64,000 nucleotides of DNA, from contig AP018172.1 of assembly GCA_002368175.1 (NCBI GenBank), forward strand, positions 8,249,001 through 8,313,000. Reading direction: 5' to 3'. Position 1 is the stretch's first letter, and each line of letters opens with the position of its first letter. This stretch comes from Calothrix sp. NIES-2098 (lineage in GTDB: Bacteria > Cyanobacteriota > Cyanobacteriia > Cyanobacteriales > Nostocaceae). The translations under genes and the position numbers were made by a program. Under the pieces are notes generated by a model, which worked only from the letters and a program-made list of their open reading frames with translations, was not told the origin of the DNA and ran no database searches. Below are positions 1-8,712 of this stretch, one piece after another.

Positions 1-307
1 GGGTAAGGGCTAGCGGAAACAGGGTGACACCCAAGGCTAATAAAATTGATAAAGCCAATAAAAACACTAAAATAGCAACCGGCTCTCGCCTCGCACCGTG
101 ACGCTCCATCCAGCTAACGGGGTAGTTGAGCAGAAATGCTAGCACTGAGGCTCCGACTAAAATGACTATCAAGGAGTGGAAATAATTAAAAATTGACGAA
201 ATGGCCCAACCATTAAGTACTAACAGCGGAATAAATAACGCGATCGCTCCGATCCGCGCTATGGGTGTTAGTGTTTCCCACCAGTCGAGTAGCTTGCGTG
301 TCTGCAT
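1..307 (-). CDS. AI-2E family transporter (PerM/UPF0118), N-terminal part
   Basis: The reverse strand opens at ATG 307-305 and reads MQTRKLLDWWETLTPIARIG onward without a stop to the window edge, about 102 residues, so the 3' end is missing. Hydrophobic segments lie near residues 19-35, 41-60 and 78-100, separated by a basic loop (MERHGARREP). This layout matches the N-terminus of cyanobacterial AI-2E/PerM permeases, inner-membrane exporters or transporters with mostly unproven substrates. Family assignment is by remembered resemblance of the first 100 residues; the diagnostic C-terminal part is outside the window. Confidence 0.7.
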   Translation of the reverse strand, partial: MQTRKLLDWWETLTPIARIGAIALFIPLLVLNGWAISSIFNYFHSLIVILVGASVLAFLLNYPVSWMERHGARREPVAILVFLLALSILLALGVTLFPLALT

Positions 308-416
308 CTTTAGCCGATTACAGGATAGAACTAAATAAAAATCCTTCTTTACAGCTTATTATCTCTAACTACATCACTCTCATTCATCCTCCTAGTTTAG
401 GATTAGAATCAACCAA

Positions 417-854
417 ATGGAAAATTTTCAATCAAATCACAATTCGTCGGCATCCGATCGCGGGGACTGGGGAGAAGGGGGACAACCCCACGACCAATTC
501 CTAGACTCAGCCACCCCTAAAACCCAGCTGCTGATCTATCTAATTCCAGTGATTGGCTTTTTCCCTTCTTTGTGGACTCTCTATCGCCATCAAGGAAGTC
601 GGGAACAACTAGCTGCAAGTCGCCTGTCTATTACTTTGGCATTTACCTGGTTTTTGGGATATCTGTTATTAGCAACCGGGGCTGAGAATTCAGAATTGTT
701 GGGAATGCGACTGTTAATCCTCAATAGCTTTTTGACTTCTGGGTACTTTTTGATAAGTCTTTGGTTAATTTTTCGGATTATTCAGGGCAAATCTAGCCGT
801 TTGCCAGGGTTTAGCCGCTTTGCCGAGCGAGTAGTTGGCAAGTATTTATCTTAA
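417..854 (+). CDS. Small three-span membrane protein, function unknown
   Basis: A 145-residue protein with a polar, Gly/Asn-rich first 35 residues, then three hydrophobic segments at about 38-56, 67-86 and 97-122 and a short basic tail. It sits 280 bases upstream of the LCP gene on the same strand. I recognise no motif. The DNA encoding the N-terminus includes a low-complexity GGGGAGAAGGGGG run, so translation may really begin later, but no later ATG precedes the first membrane segment. Conserved hypothetical is the safest label. Confidence 0.65.
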   Translation: MENFQSNHNSSASDRGDWGEGGQPHDQFLDSATPKTQLLIYLIPVIGFFPSLWTLYRHQGSREQLAASRLSITLAFTWFLGYLLLATGAENSELLGMRLLILNSFLTSGYFLISLWLIFRIIQGKSSRLPGFSRFAERVVGKYLS

Positions 855-897
855 ATGCTGGGTGATAATTAGGCCAGTAGTTTTACTTAATTTTTTG

Positions 898-930
898 CCA
901 GATTTAAAGATTATATCTTCAGAGATCTGG
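898..930. terminator. Hairpin after the 417-854 gene
   Basis: Arms CCAGAT (898-903) and ATCTGG (925-930) enclose a second pair AAGAT/ATCTT. There is a T-run before the hairpin but none after, so termination is only possible, and would fit the minus strand better. Confidence 0.3.
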
Positions 931-1136
931 TCAAAGTCGTTTATTGTTGTCATACTGCAATAACACATCATCCAATTTATCGAAAAAACAGAAAAAGACT
1001 GCTATAAGTGTTGTGGTTGACACAACAATAAAAAAGTTAGCACTAATAATTAAGAATTAGCTAGTATGGTTTGATTTGTCTGCATATTTATTAGTCTGCA
1101 AATGTACCAATTCGATCGTTAAGTGTGAGGATATCT

Positions 1137-2561
1137 GTGACCACTCAAAGAACTTCGGCGGAAGAAAACCCATCAGCAAAGGTCTCCAAAGCTAGCAAGA
1201 AAATTGCCCAAAACTCTAAATCAGGACGTTGGTTATGGTTTTGGGTGGGTATGAGCGGTATTGCGATGGTTTCAGCTACAGCAGGGGCACTGTTAGCAGT
1301 TTCTTTGACTAGTACGCCTTTGCAACAAGCCCAACTTAGCCCCCAAGAAGAAGCAGTATTCGATGGCGATCGCATTTCTGGAGGTGGGTTGCGATTTTCA
1401 GAATTAACTCGTCCTGTAAATATTTTAATTATGGGAATGAGCGTACTTCCACCAGATATTCAAAATCCTCCCGCCGAAACTAAAAATCTGAAGTACTTGC
1501 CTCAGGTAAACTCCTTTGATGGTCTTTCCGATGTCATGCTCTTGATCAAATTCGATCCAGAGACAAAAAAAATGATCATGCTTTCTATTCCTAGAGATAC
1601 CCGCACAGAAATAGAAGGGCATGGAATGCAAAAAATTAATCACGCCAATCTCGAAGGCGGGCCTGCCTTAACTGCAAAAACTGTCAGCAATCTCTTAAAT
1701 GGAGTAGCAATCGATCGCTATATCCGGATTAACGTTTTGGGAGTTGCTAAATTAATTGATGCTCTGGGTGGGGTGACAGCCTACGTTCCCAAAGATATGA
1801 AGTATCAAGATGATTCCCAGCATTTGTACATCAATTTGAAGGCAGGTAAACAACATCTTAATGGCGATCAAGCACTGCAATTATTAAGGTTTCGCCATGA
1901 TGAACTCGGAGATATAGGACGGATTCAGCGGCAACAAATGGTACTCCGTGCTTTGATGGATCAGTCACTTAATCTGGGAACTGTAGCTAGATTGCCAAAA
2001 GTGCTTGATGTAGTTAAAGAACACATAGATACTAACTTGACTGTTGAAGAGTTGGCAGCACTAGTGGGTTTTGGGGCGCGTACCAATCGCTCAAATATGC
2101 AAATGTTAATGGTACCTGGTCGCTTTAGCGAGAAAGGTGAATTTGATGCTAGCTATTGGTTGCCAAATAGAAGTGCGATCGCCAAATTAATGGCAAAACA
2201 TTATGGCGTGGAATCAGAACAAGCACAAGAACAACAAACTATTGAACCAAGTTCTGTGCGTGTAGCAATTCAAGATAGCACAGGTAGCGATTCTGCTACT
2301 CTACGACCTTTAATCAGATCGTTGGAAAAAGCTGGATATCGCAATATTTATGTATCTAAGCCTTGGAGCGAACCTCTCGATGTGACTCATATTGTTGCTC
2401 AACAAGGTGATGGCAATAGCGCCGCATCCATTCGCGATACCTTAGGATTTGGTGAAGTACGCGTGGAAAGCACCGGTAATCTCGCCTCTGATATTAGTAT
2501 CCAAGTGGGCAAAGATTGGTTGCAACAAAAAGCTCTGCTAGAAAAGTCTACTCAACCTTAA
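1137..2561 (+). CDS. LCP (LytR-CpsA-Psr) family cell-wall polymer ligase with LytR_C domain
   Basis: LCP proteins move lipid-linked glycopolymers onto peptidoglycan at the outer face of the cytoplasmic membrane. The protein (474 aa from this start) has a basic N-terminus, one membrane segment near residues 30-55, and an LCP domain around 90-265 with the phosphate-binding arginine region LSIPRDTRTEI, KINHAN and RFRHDELGDIGRIQRQQ. A LytR_C domain begins near residue 373 (VRVAIQDSTG). I chose GTG 1137 because GAGG stands six bases before it; an in-frame GTG at 1125 would add four residues. Cyanobacteria carry several paralogs, so the exact polymer is not known. Confidence 0.88.
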   Translation: MTTQRTSAEENPSAKVSKASKKIAQNSKSGRWLWFWVGMSGIAMVSATAGALLAVSLTSTPLQQAQLSPQEEAVFDGDRISGGGLRFSELTRPVNILIMGMSVLPPDIQNPPAETKNLKYLPQVNSFDGLSDVMLLIKFDPETKKMIMLSIPRDTRTEIEGHGMQKINHANLEGGPALTAKTVSNLLNGVAIDRYIRINVLGVAKLIDALGGVTAYVPKDMKYQDDSQHLYINLKAGKQHLNGDQALQLLRFRHDELGDIGRIQRQQMVLRALMDQSLNLGTVARLPKVLDVVKEHIDTNLTVEELAALVGFGARTNRSNMQMLMVPGRFSEKGEFDASYWLPNRSAIAKLMAKHYGVESEQAQEQQTIEPSSVRVAIQDSTGSDSATLRPLIRSLEKAGYRNIYVSKPWSEPLDVTHIVAQQGDGNSAASIRDTLGFGEVRVESTGNLASDISIQVGKDWLQQKALLEKSTQP

Positions 2562-2766
2562 ACATTGCTATAGCCCTGATGAGAGACTCTAATTAGCTTT
2601 TAATTATCATGCTGCACTACCTAAATTAAAATTTGACTTTTGTTAAGTTCCTATTCAACTTAGGTAAAATTCAAAAAAGAATACAAGCCCCAAAATTTAT
2701 GGTAATTCTCTATTTAGAATTTACTGAAGGGGTTGGCCTACTGCATCTCTACATTATTAAACAAAA

Positions 2767-2790
2767 AGGCGTGAGTTTTTACTCACGCCT
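2767..2790. terminator. Bidirectional intrinsic terminator
   Basis: Perfect 10-bp stem AGGCGTGAGT / ACTCACGCCT with a TTTT loop, preceded by an A-run and followed by a T-rich stretch. It lies between the convergent LCP gene and the small minus-strand gene at 2836-2988 and can serve both. Confidence 0.8.
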
Positions 2791-2835
2791 TTAGTTTATT
2801 AATTTGGAAATATCTCATTATGACTAATCTATTAT

Positions 2836-2988
2836 TTACCAATAATCTGCCATACCTTTTTTGTAAGGATCGCCTGTAAATGGTTGAACACCGATCGCAG
2901 GATAAGCATCATCATTAGGGCCAAAAATCCGCATTGCAGCTTCAGAAATAAACTGGGTTATGCTAGCGATGATTCTGGAAATAGCCAT
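2836..2988 (-). CDS. Small conserved-looking 50-aa protein, function unknown
   Basis: The reverse strand encodes exactly 50 residues from ATG 2988 (MAISRIIASITQFISEAAMR...) to TAA 2836. A GGGG tract stands some nine bases before the ATG and could act as ribosome binding site. Residues 1-22 can form an amphipathic helix; the rest is Pro/Gly/Asp rich (NDDAYPAIGVQPFTGDPY) and ends in Trp. The strong terminator at 2767-2790 follows it. The coherent composition, start signal and terminator argue for a real gene. I recall similar short cyanobacterial proteins ending in a PFTG-P-Y motif but cannot name a function. Confidence 0.65.
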   Translation of the reverse strand: MAISRIIASITQFISEAAMRIFGPNDDAYPAIGVQPFTGDPYKKGMADYW

Positions 2989-3420
2989 AATCTTAACCCC
3001 TTTTTAGAGTTGCTTTAATTGCTGATGTCTATACTTTAGTTCTGTTATTCTGCGCTTGCTTAAATCCTCAATATATCAACAACCTCTGCAATGCTTTTAC
3101 AGATATGTTTGCAATACTTAAGCTTCTTTGCAGGCTCAACTTCTGCGTTTAATTCTAATTGTAAACACCTATTTTTTTAAACTGCTCTCACAAAGATGCT
3201 GCTAATTTAAAAAAAATCTATCGTTACATTTCATTATACTTCTAGCCAGTAACTTTCTATATTGTTAACTATAACTATTAAAAAATATTAAATAAAGTGT
3301 GAAAATTCGATTAATCTGTTCGTTTATCCCCAAAAATCGAAGCGGCTAAATAAGACTTGACAATATTTATGGTAAAAACTACCATAAATATAACAAGCAT
3401 TCTTGTAAGGACGCTCCGGT
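2989..3420. other. Intergenic region upstream of pncB
   Basis: The stretch is AT-rich and holds divergent upstream regions for the 50-aa gene and pncB. The only clear signal is the promoter/operator at 3357-3391; I see no further gene. Confidence 0.6.
3357..3391 (+). promoter_or_regulatory. Probable NrtR operator overlapping the pncB promoter
   Basis: A perfect 12-bp inverted repeat, ATATTTATGGTA (3363-3374) and TACCATAAATAT (3380-3391), with spacer AAAAC, starts directly after a TTGACA box (3357-3362). With a 17-bp spacer the -10 box would be TACCAT inside the right arm, so a bound protein would block RNA polymerase. The operon encodes NrtR, the NAD-metabolism repressor known to act on such palindromes in cyanobacteria and other bacteria. 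Assignment to NrtR is inference from position and symmetry. Confidence 0.75.
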
Positions 3421-4836
3421 ATGACTACTTTCCCGGACTTGGAGATATATCCAAACCATCAACAACAGCAAAGTTACCCCAACCAGGAACTAAATTTTGC
3501 GGCTGTTGATTACAGCCTTTTGACTGACCTTTACCAGCTAACGATGGCTGCTTGTTATACAGGTGAAGGTGTAGAACAGAAACCAGCCAGCTTTGAGTTA
3601 TTTGTGAGGAAGTTACCAGAAGATTTTGGCTATTTAATTGCGATGGGGCTAACCCAAGCCTTGGAATATTTAGAAAAATTGCGTTTTAGTTCCTCACAAA
3701 TAGCAGCTTTGCAAGCGACGGGAATTTTTAGCCATGCAAGCGATCGCTTTTGGTCGTTGCTAGCCGAAGGGTGTTTTACTGGAGATGTCTGGGCAGTACC
3801 AGAAGGAACCGCCGTGTTTGCCAATCAGCCATTCTTGCGGATTGAAGCGCCGCTTTGGCAAGCACAGTTAGTAGAAACCTATTTATTAAATACGATTAAT
3901 TATCAAACCTTAATTGCCACCAGAGCAGCAAGAATTAGGGATGTAGCCGGAGAACAAGCAACACTTTTAGAATTTGGTACGAGAAGGGCATTTAGTCCCC
4001 AAGGTTCGTTGTGGGCGGCGCGGGCGGCCTTAGCAGGAGGGTTGGATTCAACTTCTAATGTGTTAGCCGCACTACAACTCAATCAAAAGCCAAGTGGTAC
4101 GATGGCTCACGCCTTGGTTATGGCACTATCAGCAATGGAAGGTACTGAAGCACAAGCTTTTAGCGCCTTTCATCGATATTTTCCGGGTGCGCCATTGTTG
4201 ATTGATACTTACGATACGATCGCAGCTGCCCAAAAATTAGCCGAAAAAGTCAATTCCGGAGAAATGCATTTAACTGGAGTCAGGCTAGACTCTGGAGATT
4301 TGGTGAGTTTGTCCAAACAAGTGCGATCGCTTCTTCCTAATGTGACAATTTTTGCTAGTGGCGATTTGGATGAATGGGAAATTGCCAGATTAAAAGCAGA
4401 GGGTGCAGAAATTGATGGCTATGGATTGGGAACGCGACTAGTTACAGGTAAGCCTGTCAATGGAGTTTACAAACTTGTCGAAATTGATGGTATCCCTGTC
4501 ATGAAAGAATCCCGTGACAAAGCTACCTATCCCGGACGCAAGCAAATTTTTCGCTCGTTCTCTGAAGGCACAATCAAAGTAGATAGATTGGGATTAGCTA
4601 TAGAAACGCCTTTGGGTGAAGAACCTTTGTTGCAACTGGTGATGAAACAAGGGAAACCTCTGCAACCGCCAGAGTCTTTGGCAACAATTCGCCACCGTAC
4701 CGCCGCCTCAGTCGCTAGTCTACTGCCAGAAACACGGCGATTAGATCGTCCTGTATCAGTAAATGTAGAGATTTCTGCTGAGTTGCAAGATTTGACACAA
4801 CAAACTCACAAACGAATCGCAGAGGCACAGAAGTAA
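3421..4836 (+). CDS. pncB: Nicotinate phosphoribosyltransferase
   Basis: PncB makes nicotinate mononucleotide from nicotinate and PRPP in the cytoplasm, the entry to NAD salvage. The 471-aa protein shows DYSLLTDLYQLTMA near residue 30, EFGTRRAFSPQGSLWAARAA, GTMAHALVMA with the histidine that is phosphorylated in this family, RLDSGDL and FASGDLDEWEI of the phosphate-binding barrel, and GYGLGTRL. Length is normal. The ATG follows AAGGA by about ten bases. It is the first gene of a pncB-nadD-nrtR-nadE run; one base separates its stop from the nadD start. The upstream palindrome suggests repression by NrtR. Confidence 0.95.
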   Translation: MTTFPDLEIYPNHQQQQSYPNQELNFAAVDYSLLTDLYQLTMAACYTGEGVEQKPASFELFVRKLPEDFGYLIAMGLTQALEYLEKLRFSSSQIAALQATGIFSHASDRFWSLLAEGCFTGDVWAVPEGTAVFANQPFLRIEAPLWQAQLVETYLLNTINYQTLIATRAARIRDVAGEQATLLEFGTRRAFSPQGSLWAARAALAGGLDSTSNVLAALQLNQKPSGTMAHALVMALSAMEGTEAQAFSAFHRYFPGAPLLIDTYDTIAAAQKLAEKVNSGEMHLTGVRLDSGDLVSLSKQVRSLLPNVTIFASGDLDEWEIARLKAEGAEIDGYGLGTRLVTGKPVNGVYKLVEIDGIPVMKESRDKATYPGRKQIFRSFSEGTIKVDRLGLAIETPLGEEPLLQLVMKQGKPLQPPESLATIRHRTAASVASLLPETRRLDRPVSVNVEISAELQDLTQQTHKRIAEAQK

Positions 4837-4837
4837 G

Positions 4838-5440
4838 ATGAAGAGAATTGCTTTGTTTGGTACTAGTGCCGATCCACCAACTGCTGGACATCAGGAGATT
4901 CTTAGTTGGTTGTCTGAGCGTTACGATTGGGTAGCGGTTTGGGCGGCGGATAATCCTTTTAAAAACCATCAAACAGTATTAAGACATCGGGCAGCAATGT
5001 TGCAATTGTTGATTGCGGATATCCAGACATCAAAGCACAATATTGCTTTAGAACAGGAACTAAGTAGTTTCCGCACCCTAGAGACAGTCGCAAAAGCGAA
5101 AGTTCGTTGGGGTGAAGATACTGAGTATACTTTGGTCATTGGTTCAGATTTACTGAGTCAACTACCCCGTTGGTATCAAGTTGAAGATTTGTTGCGGCAA
5201 GTGCAATTATTAGTAGTGCCGCGACCGGGATATGCGATAGATGAGTCTAGTTTAGAGGGAGTGCAAAAGCTAGGCGGGAAAATTGCGATCGCCAGCTTGA
5301 CTGGACTAGATATTTCCTCAACAGCCTATCGCGAACATGGAGATTCCCAAGCGCTTACCCCCTCTATCGTCGCTTATATTAATCGAGAGCATTTGTACAA
5401 ATGCCAGGACGCAACCACAAAAAGTTTCCAACTCCGGTAA
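4838..5440 (+). CDS. nadD: Nicotinate-nucleotide adenylyltransferase
   Basis: NadD adenylates nicotinate mononucleotide to deamido-NAD. The 200-aa sequence carries the nucleotidyltransferase motif GTSADPPTAGH at residues 8-18 (family pattern GxFxPxHxGH), the second signature ISSTAYRE near residue 165, and VIGSDLLSQLPRW in the middle. The His of the first part of the motif is replaced (ADPPTAGH), as in other cyanobacterial copies I remember. The start lies one base after pncB, and the 3' end overlaps nrtR by 40 bases, so translation is probably coupled. Product feeds NadE two genes downstream. Confidence 0.92.
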   Translation: MKRIALFGTSADPPTAGHQEILSWLSERYDWVAVWAADNPFKNHQTVLRHRAAMLQLLIADIQTSKHNIALEQELSSFRTLETVAKAKVRWGEDTEYTLVIGSDLLSQLPRWYQVEDLLRQVQLLVVPRPGYAIDESSLEGVQKLGGKIAIASLTGLDISSTAYREHGDSQALTPSIVAYINREHLYKCQDATTKSFQLR

Positions 5441-6147
5441 ATCAACAACCTTTGGCTGATTTTAAAGTTGGTGTCGATAATGTAATTTTTTCTGTAGATA
5501 CCGCCCAAAATCGATTGCTTGTGCTTCTGGTGATGCGACAACAGGAGCCATTTTTAAATTCTTGGAGTCTTCCCGGTACTTTGGTTCGTCAAGGCGAATC
5601 TTTAGAAGATGCTGCCTATCGAATCATGGCTGAAAAAATCCGCGTGAACAATCTCTATTTAGAGCAGTTATATACCTTTGGCGGCCCGAATCGCGATCCG
5701 CGAGAAGCCACTGATAGTTATGGCGTGCGTTATCTCTCGGTGAGTTATTTTGCCCTAGTGCGGTTTGAAGAAGCAGAACTAATTGCCGATGGCGTCACTG
5801 GTATAGCTTGGTATCCTGTGAAACAATTACCTCAATTAGCTTTCGACCATAATCAAGTTTTAGCTTACGGACACAGACGGCTGCGCAACAAATTGGAGTA
5901 CAGTCCGGTAGCTTTTGAAGTTTTACCAGAAATGTTTACTTTAAATGATTTATATCAGTTATACACCACAGTTTTAGGCGAAAACTTCTCTGATTATTCT
6001 AATTTTCGGGCGCGTCTACTCAAGTTAGGTTTTTTGTGCGATACCGGAATTAAGGTATCCCGTGGTGCTGGTCGTCCGGCGAGTTTGTATAAATTTGACG
6101 CCGAAGCTTTTGCACCCTTTAAGGATAAGCCTTTGGTATTTATTTAA
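5401..6147 (+). CDS. nrtR: NrtR-type Nudix-related transcriptional regulator of NAD metabolism
   Basis: The 248-aa protein has an N-terminal Nudix-fold domain (about 22-165) and a C-terminal winged helix (about 178-240, FTLNDLYQLYTTVLG to GRPASLYKFD), the NrtR architecture. The Nudix box is degenerate: after GESLEDAAY it reads RIMAEK where active hydrolases have RExxEE, so two catalytic glutamates are missing. NrtR proteins bind ADP-ribose and repress NAD genes. It overlaps nadD by 40 bases and precedes nadE. An NUDIX hydrolase label is often given to such genes; the loss of the catalytic box and the wHTH argue for a regulator. Confidence 0.88.
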   Translation: MPGRNHKKFPTPVNQQPLADFKVGVDNVIFSVDTAQNRLLVLLVMRQQEPFLNSWSLPGTLVRQGESLEDAAYRIMAEKIRVNNLYLEQLYTFGGPNRDPREATDSYGVRYLSVSYFALVRFEEAELIADGVTGIAWYPVKQLPQLAFDHNQVLAYGHRRLRNKLEYSPVAFEVLPEMFTLNDLYQLYTTVLGENFSDYSNFRARLLKLGFLCDTGIKVSRGAGRPASLYKFDAEAFAPFKDKPLVFI

Positions 6148-6179
6148 CTGCAAAGTCAAGAGTCCAGAGTCAAAAGTCA

Positions 6180-6246
6180 AAATCATTGACCATTGACCAT
6201 TAACTATTGACCTTGACCCTTGACCCTTGACCCTTGACCCTAAACT
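6180..6246. repeat. Heptamer short tandem repeats before nadE
   Basis: Runs of TTGACCC, TTGACCA and related heptamers fill the gap between nrtR and nadE. This is the short tandem repeat type common in Nostocales intergenic DNA. It displaces any recognisable ribosome binding site and keeps the frame open before the true nadE ATG. Confidence 0.75.
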
Positions 6247-6247
6247 T

Positions 6248-7993
6248 ATGAAAATTGCGATCGCTCAACTTAATCCTAAAATTGGTGATTTAACAGGTAA
6301 TGCCCAACAAATTCTGCAAGCAGCGCAAAAAGCAGTAGCATCTGGTGCGCGGTTGCTACTAACGCCAGAACTTTCTTTGTGCGGCTATCCTCCAAGGGAT
6401 TTATTACTAAATCCTAGTTTTGTAGAGGCGATGAATACTACCCTGAAACAATTGGCGAGAGATTTACCGCCAAATTTAGCTGTTTTGGTAGGAACTGTAG
6501 AAGAAAATCTCAAAGCCCATTCTACAGGCGGTAAGTCTTTATTTAACAGCATTGCTTTATTGCTTGGCGGACAGGTAAAGCAAGTTTTTCACAAGCGGCT
6601 TTTACCTACTTATGATGTATTTGACGAATACCGCTATTTTGAACCAGGGTTACAAGCTAACTATTTCACCTTAGATGATATCCATATTGGTGTCACTGTT
6701 TGCGAAGACTTATGGAATGATGAGGAATTTTGGGGCAAACGCACTTATGCAGTCAACCCGATCGCGGATTTAGCAATTTTGGGTGTCGATTTGATTGTGA
6801 ATTTGTCTGCCTCACCCTACACTGTCGGCAAGCAGAGATTTAGAGAACTCATGCTCAAGCATAGCGCGGTACGTTTTCAACAGCCGATGCTCTATGCTAA
6901 CCAAGTCGGTGGCAATGACGACTTGATATTTGATGGTTGCAGTTTTGCTTTAAATCGCCAAGGTGAAACTGTATCTCGTGCCCGTGGATTTGAAGCAGAC
7001 TTAGTAATAGTTGAATTTGACGAAAAACAACGGGATTTTAAGACAGGTAAATTAGCACCCTTATTTCAGTCTGAAGACGAAGAGATTTGGCAGGCTTTGG
7101 TTTTAGGCGTGCGCGATTATGCCCGTAAGTGTGGATTTTCTCAAGTAGTATTGGGTTTAAGCGGGGGAATTGATTCCTCATTAGTAGCTGCGATCGCTGT
7201 GGCTGCACTTGGTAAAGAAAATGTCTTCGGTGTCTTGATGCCTTCTCCCTACAGTTCCGAACATTCCATCAGCGATGCTTTGGCATTAGGGGAAAATTTA
7301 GGTATAAAAACTACTATCTTACCAATTGCCGAACCCATGCAAACCTTCGATCGCACCTTAGCGGAGTTATTTGCTGGCACAGAGTTTGGCATTGCTGAAG
7401 AGAATCTGCAATCGCGAATTCGGGGTAACTTATTAATGGCGATCGCTAATAAATTCGGCTATCTGCTTTTATCTACCGGCAATAAATCAGAAATGGCGGT
7501 TGGTTACTGTACCCTTTATGGTGATATGAATGGCGGGTTAGCAGTAATTGCAGACGTTCCTAAAACTCGTGTTTATTCAATTTGCCATTGGTTAAACCGT
7601 AAGGGCGAAATCATTCCGCAAAATGTCCTTACCAAAGCACCCAGCGCTGAACTCAAACCAGGCCAAGTCGATCAAGATTCTCTCCCACCCTATGAAATTT
7701 TAGATGACATCTTAGAACGCCTGATTCACAAACACCAATCAGCAGCCGAAATAGTCACTGCCGGACACGACCCAGTAATCGTAGACAGAGTTGTCCAAAT
7801 GCTTGCCCGTGCCGAATTCAAACGCCGACAAGCACCCCCAGGCTTAAAAATCACCGATCGCGCTTTTGGTACGGGTTGGCGAATGCCAATTGCTAGTAGC
7901 TGGGCTGCTTTAAAAAATGCCTCCCAAGCTAAAACCAGCCTTCCTCCAACCTTAGTAGGTGGGGATGGCAAAGATGACAATTTGCGAATATAG
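6248..7993 (+). CDS. nadE: Glutamine-dependent NAD+ synthetase
   Basis: NadE amidates deamido-NAD to NAD, using ammonia from glutamine. The 581-aa protein has an N-terminal nitrilase-type glutaminase (catalytic Glu in LTPELSLCGYPPRD, Lys in HKRLLPTYDVFDEYR, Cys in VCEDLWND) and a C-terminal ATP-pyrophosphatase domain from about residue 290 with LSGGIDSS. I start at ATG 6248; the frame stays open upstream only through heptamer repeats. The C-terminus runs about 20-25 residues past the usual RMPIA end, with SLPPTLVGGDG, and looks like a tail added from repetitive DNA. It closes the NAD gene run. Confidence 0.93.
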   Translation: MKIAIAQLNPKIGDLTGNAQQILQAAQKAVASGARLLLTPELSLCGYPPRDLLLNPSFVEAMNTTLKQLARDLPPNLAVLVGTVEENLKAHSTGGKSLFNSIALLLGGQVKQVFHKRLLPTYDVFDEYRYFEPGLQANYFTLDDIHIGVTVCEDLWNDEEFWGKRTYAVNPIADLAILGVDLIVNLSASPYTVGKQRFRELMLKHSAVRFQQPMLYANQVGGNDDLIFDGCSFALNRQGETVSRARGFEADLVIVEFDEKQRDFKTGKLAPLFQSEDEEIWQALVLGVRDYARKCGFSQVVLGLSGGIDSSLVAAIAVAALGKENVFGVLMPSPYSSEHSISDALALGENLGIKTTILPIAEPMQTFDRTLAELFAGTEFGIAEENLQSRIRGNLLMAIANKFGYLLLSTGNKSEMAVGYCTLYGDMNGGLAVIADVPKTRVYSICHWLNRKGEIIPQNVLTKAPSAELKPGQVDQDSLPPYEILDDILERLIHKHQSAAEIVTAGHDPVIVDRVVQMLARAEFKRRQAPPGLKITDRAFGTGWRMPIASSWAALKNASQAKTSLPPTLVGGDGKDDNLRI

Positions 7994-8445
7994 TAGACAT
8001 CTTGCAAAAACCCGAATCAAGACAAAAATTAACCACAGATAAAAACTTATTTATCTGTGGTTAATATCCAAATTTCTAACTTATGTAAAAAGTCAAATAG
8101 TCATACTAGCAAATTGGCATTATCAATACTCTGCGTACCTCTGCGCCTTTCTCACTGTTCCTCTGCGTTTAAAAAATTCACTCCCTGATGCACAGCGATA
8201 CCAACTTCAAAACCTCATGTGATTTTTATTTTTTCGGAGTGATTAAGCTGCGTTAAATATCAAATTCATCTTTACCTTCTCCTACTCTCAGTTCAATTTA
8301 CAAAAAGCAAACTCATCTGCAAAAATAAATGTAGATTTGTGAGACATTGAGTGTTTGCAAGTAGCATTGTATTACATTTATCAAAACAGCAAGACACTCT
8401 CAAATAAATATGAGACTATAGAAGCAGTTAAACATTCTCAAACAC
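7994..8445. other. Intergenic region after nadE
   Basis: It holds the hairpin at 8028-8065 and a stretch near 8130-8170 (CTCTGCGTACCTCTGCGC) that resembles a dispersed repeat common in this order. No gene seen. Confidence 0.5.
8028..8065. terminator. Long hairpin downstream of nadE
   Basis: Perfect 16-bp stem: ATTAACCACAGATAAA (8028-8043) pairs with TTTATCTGTGGTTAAT (8050-8065) around a six-base loop. There is no strong T-run after it, so it may be an RNA-stabilising hairpin or a dispersed palindrome rather than a classic terminator. Confidence 0.55.
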
Positions 8446-8712
8446 GTGAGTCAACCAGACCCAATCTTAGCGAAAATCCTAGCGGGGACTTCTGATACAG
8501 CAATCCCTTTCGCTCAACTATGGCAACTATTAAACAGACTAGGCTTTGATGAGCAAATTCGTGGTGGAAATTATATCTTTACCAAAAAAGATATCCAAGA
8601 AATCTTAAACCTACAACATAAAAAAGGCAAAGCTAAAGCCTACCAAGTGAAACTAGTGCGTGCAGTCATTCTGAAGTACCAGATAGGAATTAAAAATGAA
8701 CCTTCGCTATGA
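8446..8712 (+). CDS. HicA-like protein lacking the catalytic histidine
   Basis: HicA toxins are small mRNA-binding RNases with a double-stranded-RNA-binding-like fold. This 88-aa protein (GTG start) has the family layout: a helix with LWQLLNRLGF, the central strand and a C-terminal KAKAYQVKLVRAVILKY as in the longer cyanobacterial HicA forms. Where those have RGSHHIF this one has RGGNYIF, so both histidines, including the catalytic one, are gone. It overlaps the following HicB-like gene by 17 bases, the normal toxin-first order. Likely an inactive toxin or one using other chemistry. Confidence 0.75.
   Translation: MSQPDPILAKILAGTSDTAIPFAQLWQLLNRLGFDEQIRGGNYIFTKKDIQEILNLQHKKGKAKAYQVKLVRAVILKYQIGIKNEPSL

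Noticed and set aside
265..504. 79-codon plus-strand frame
   Set aside because: It covers the start of the minus-strand permease and the low-complexity start of the next gene, and shows no protein-like composition.
3240..3360. tRNA or other structured RNA upstream of pncB
   Set aside because: No cloverleaf can be drawn; only the promoter and operator are supported.
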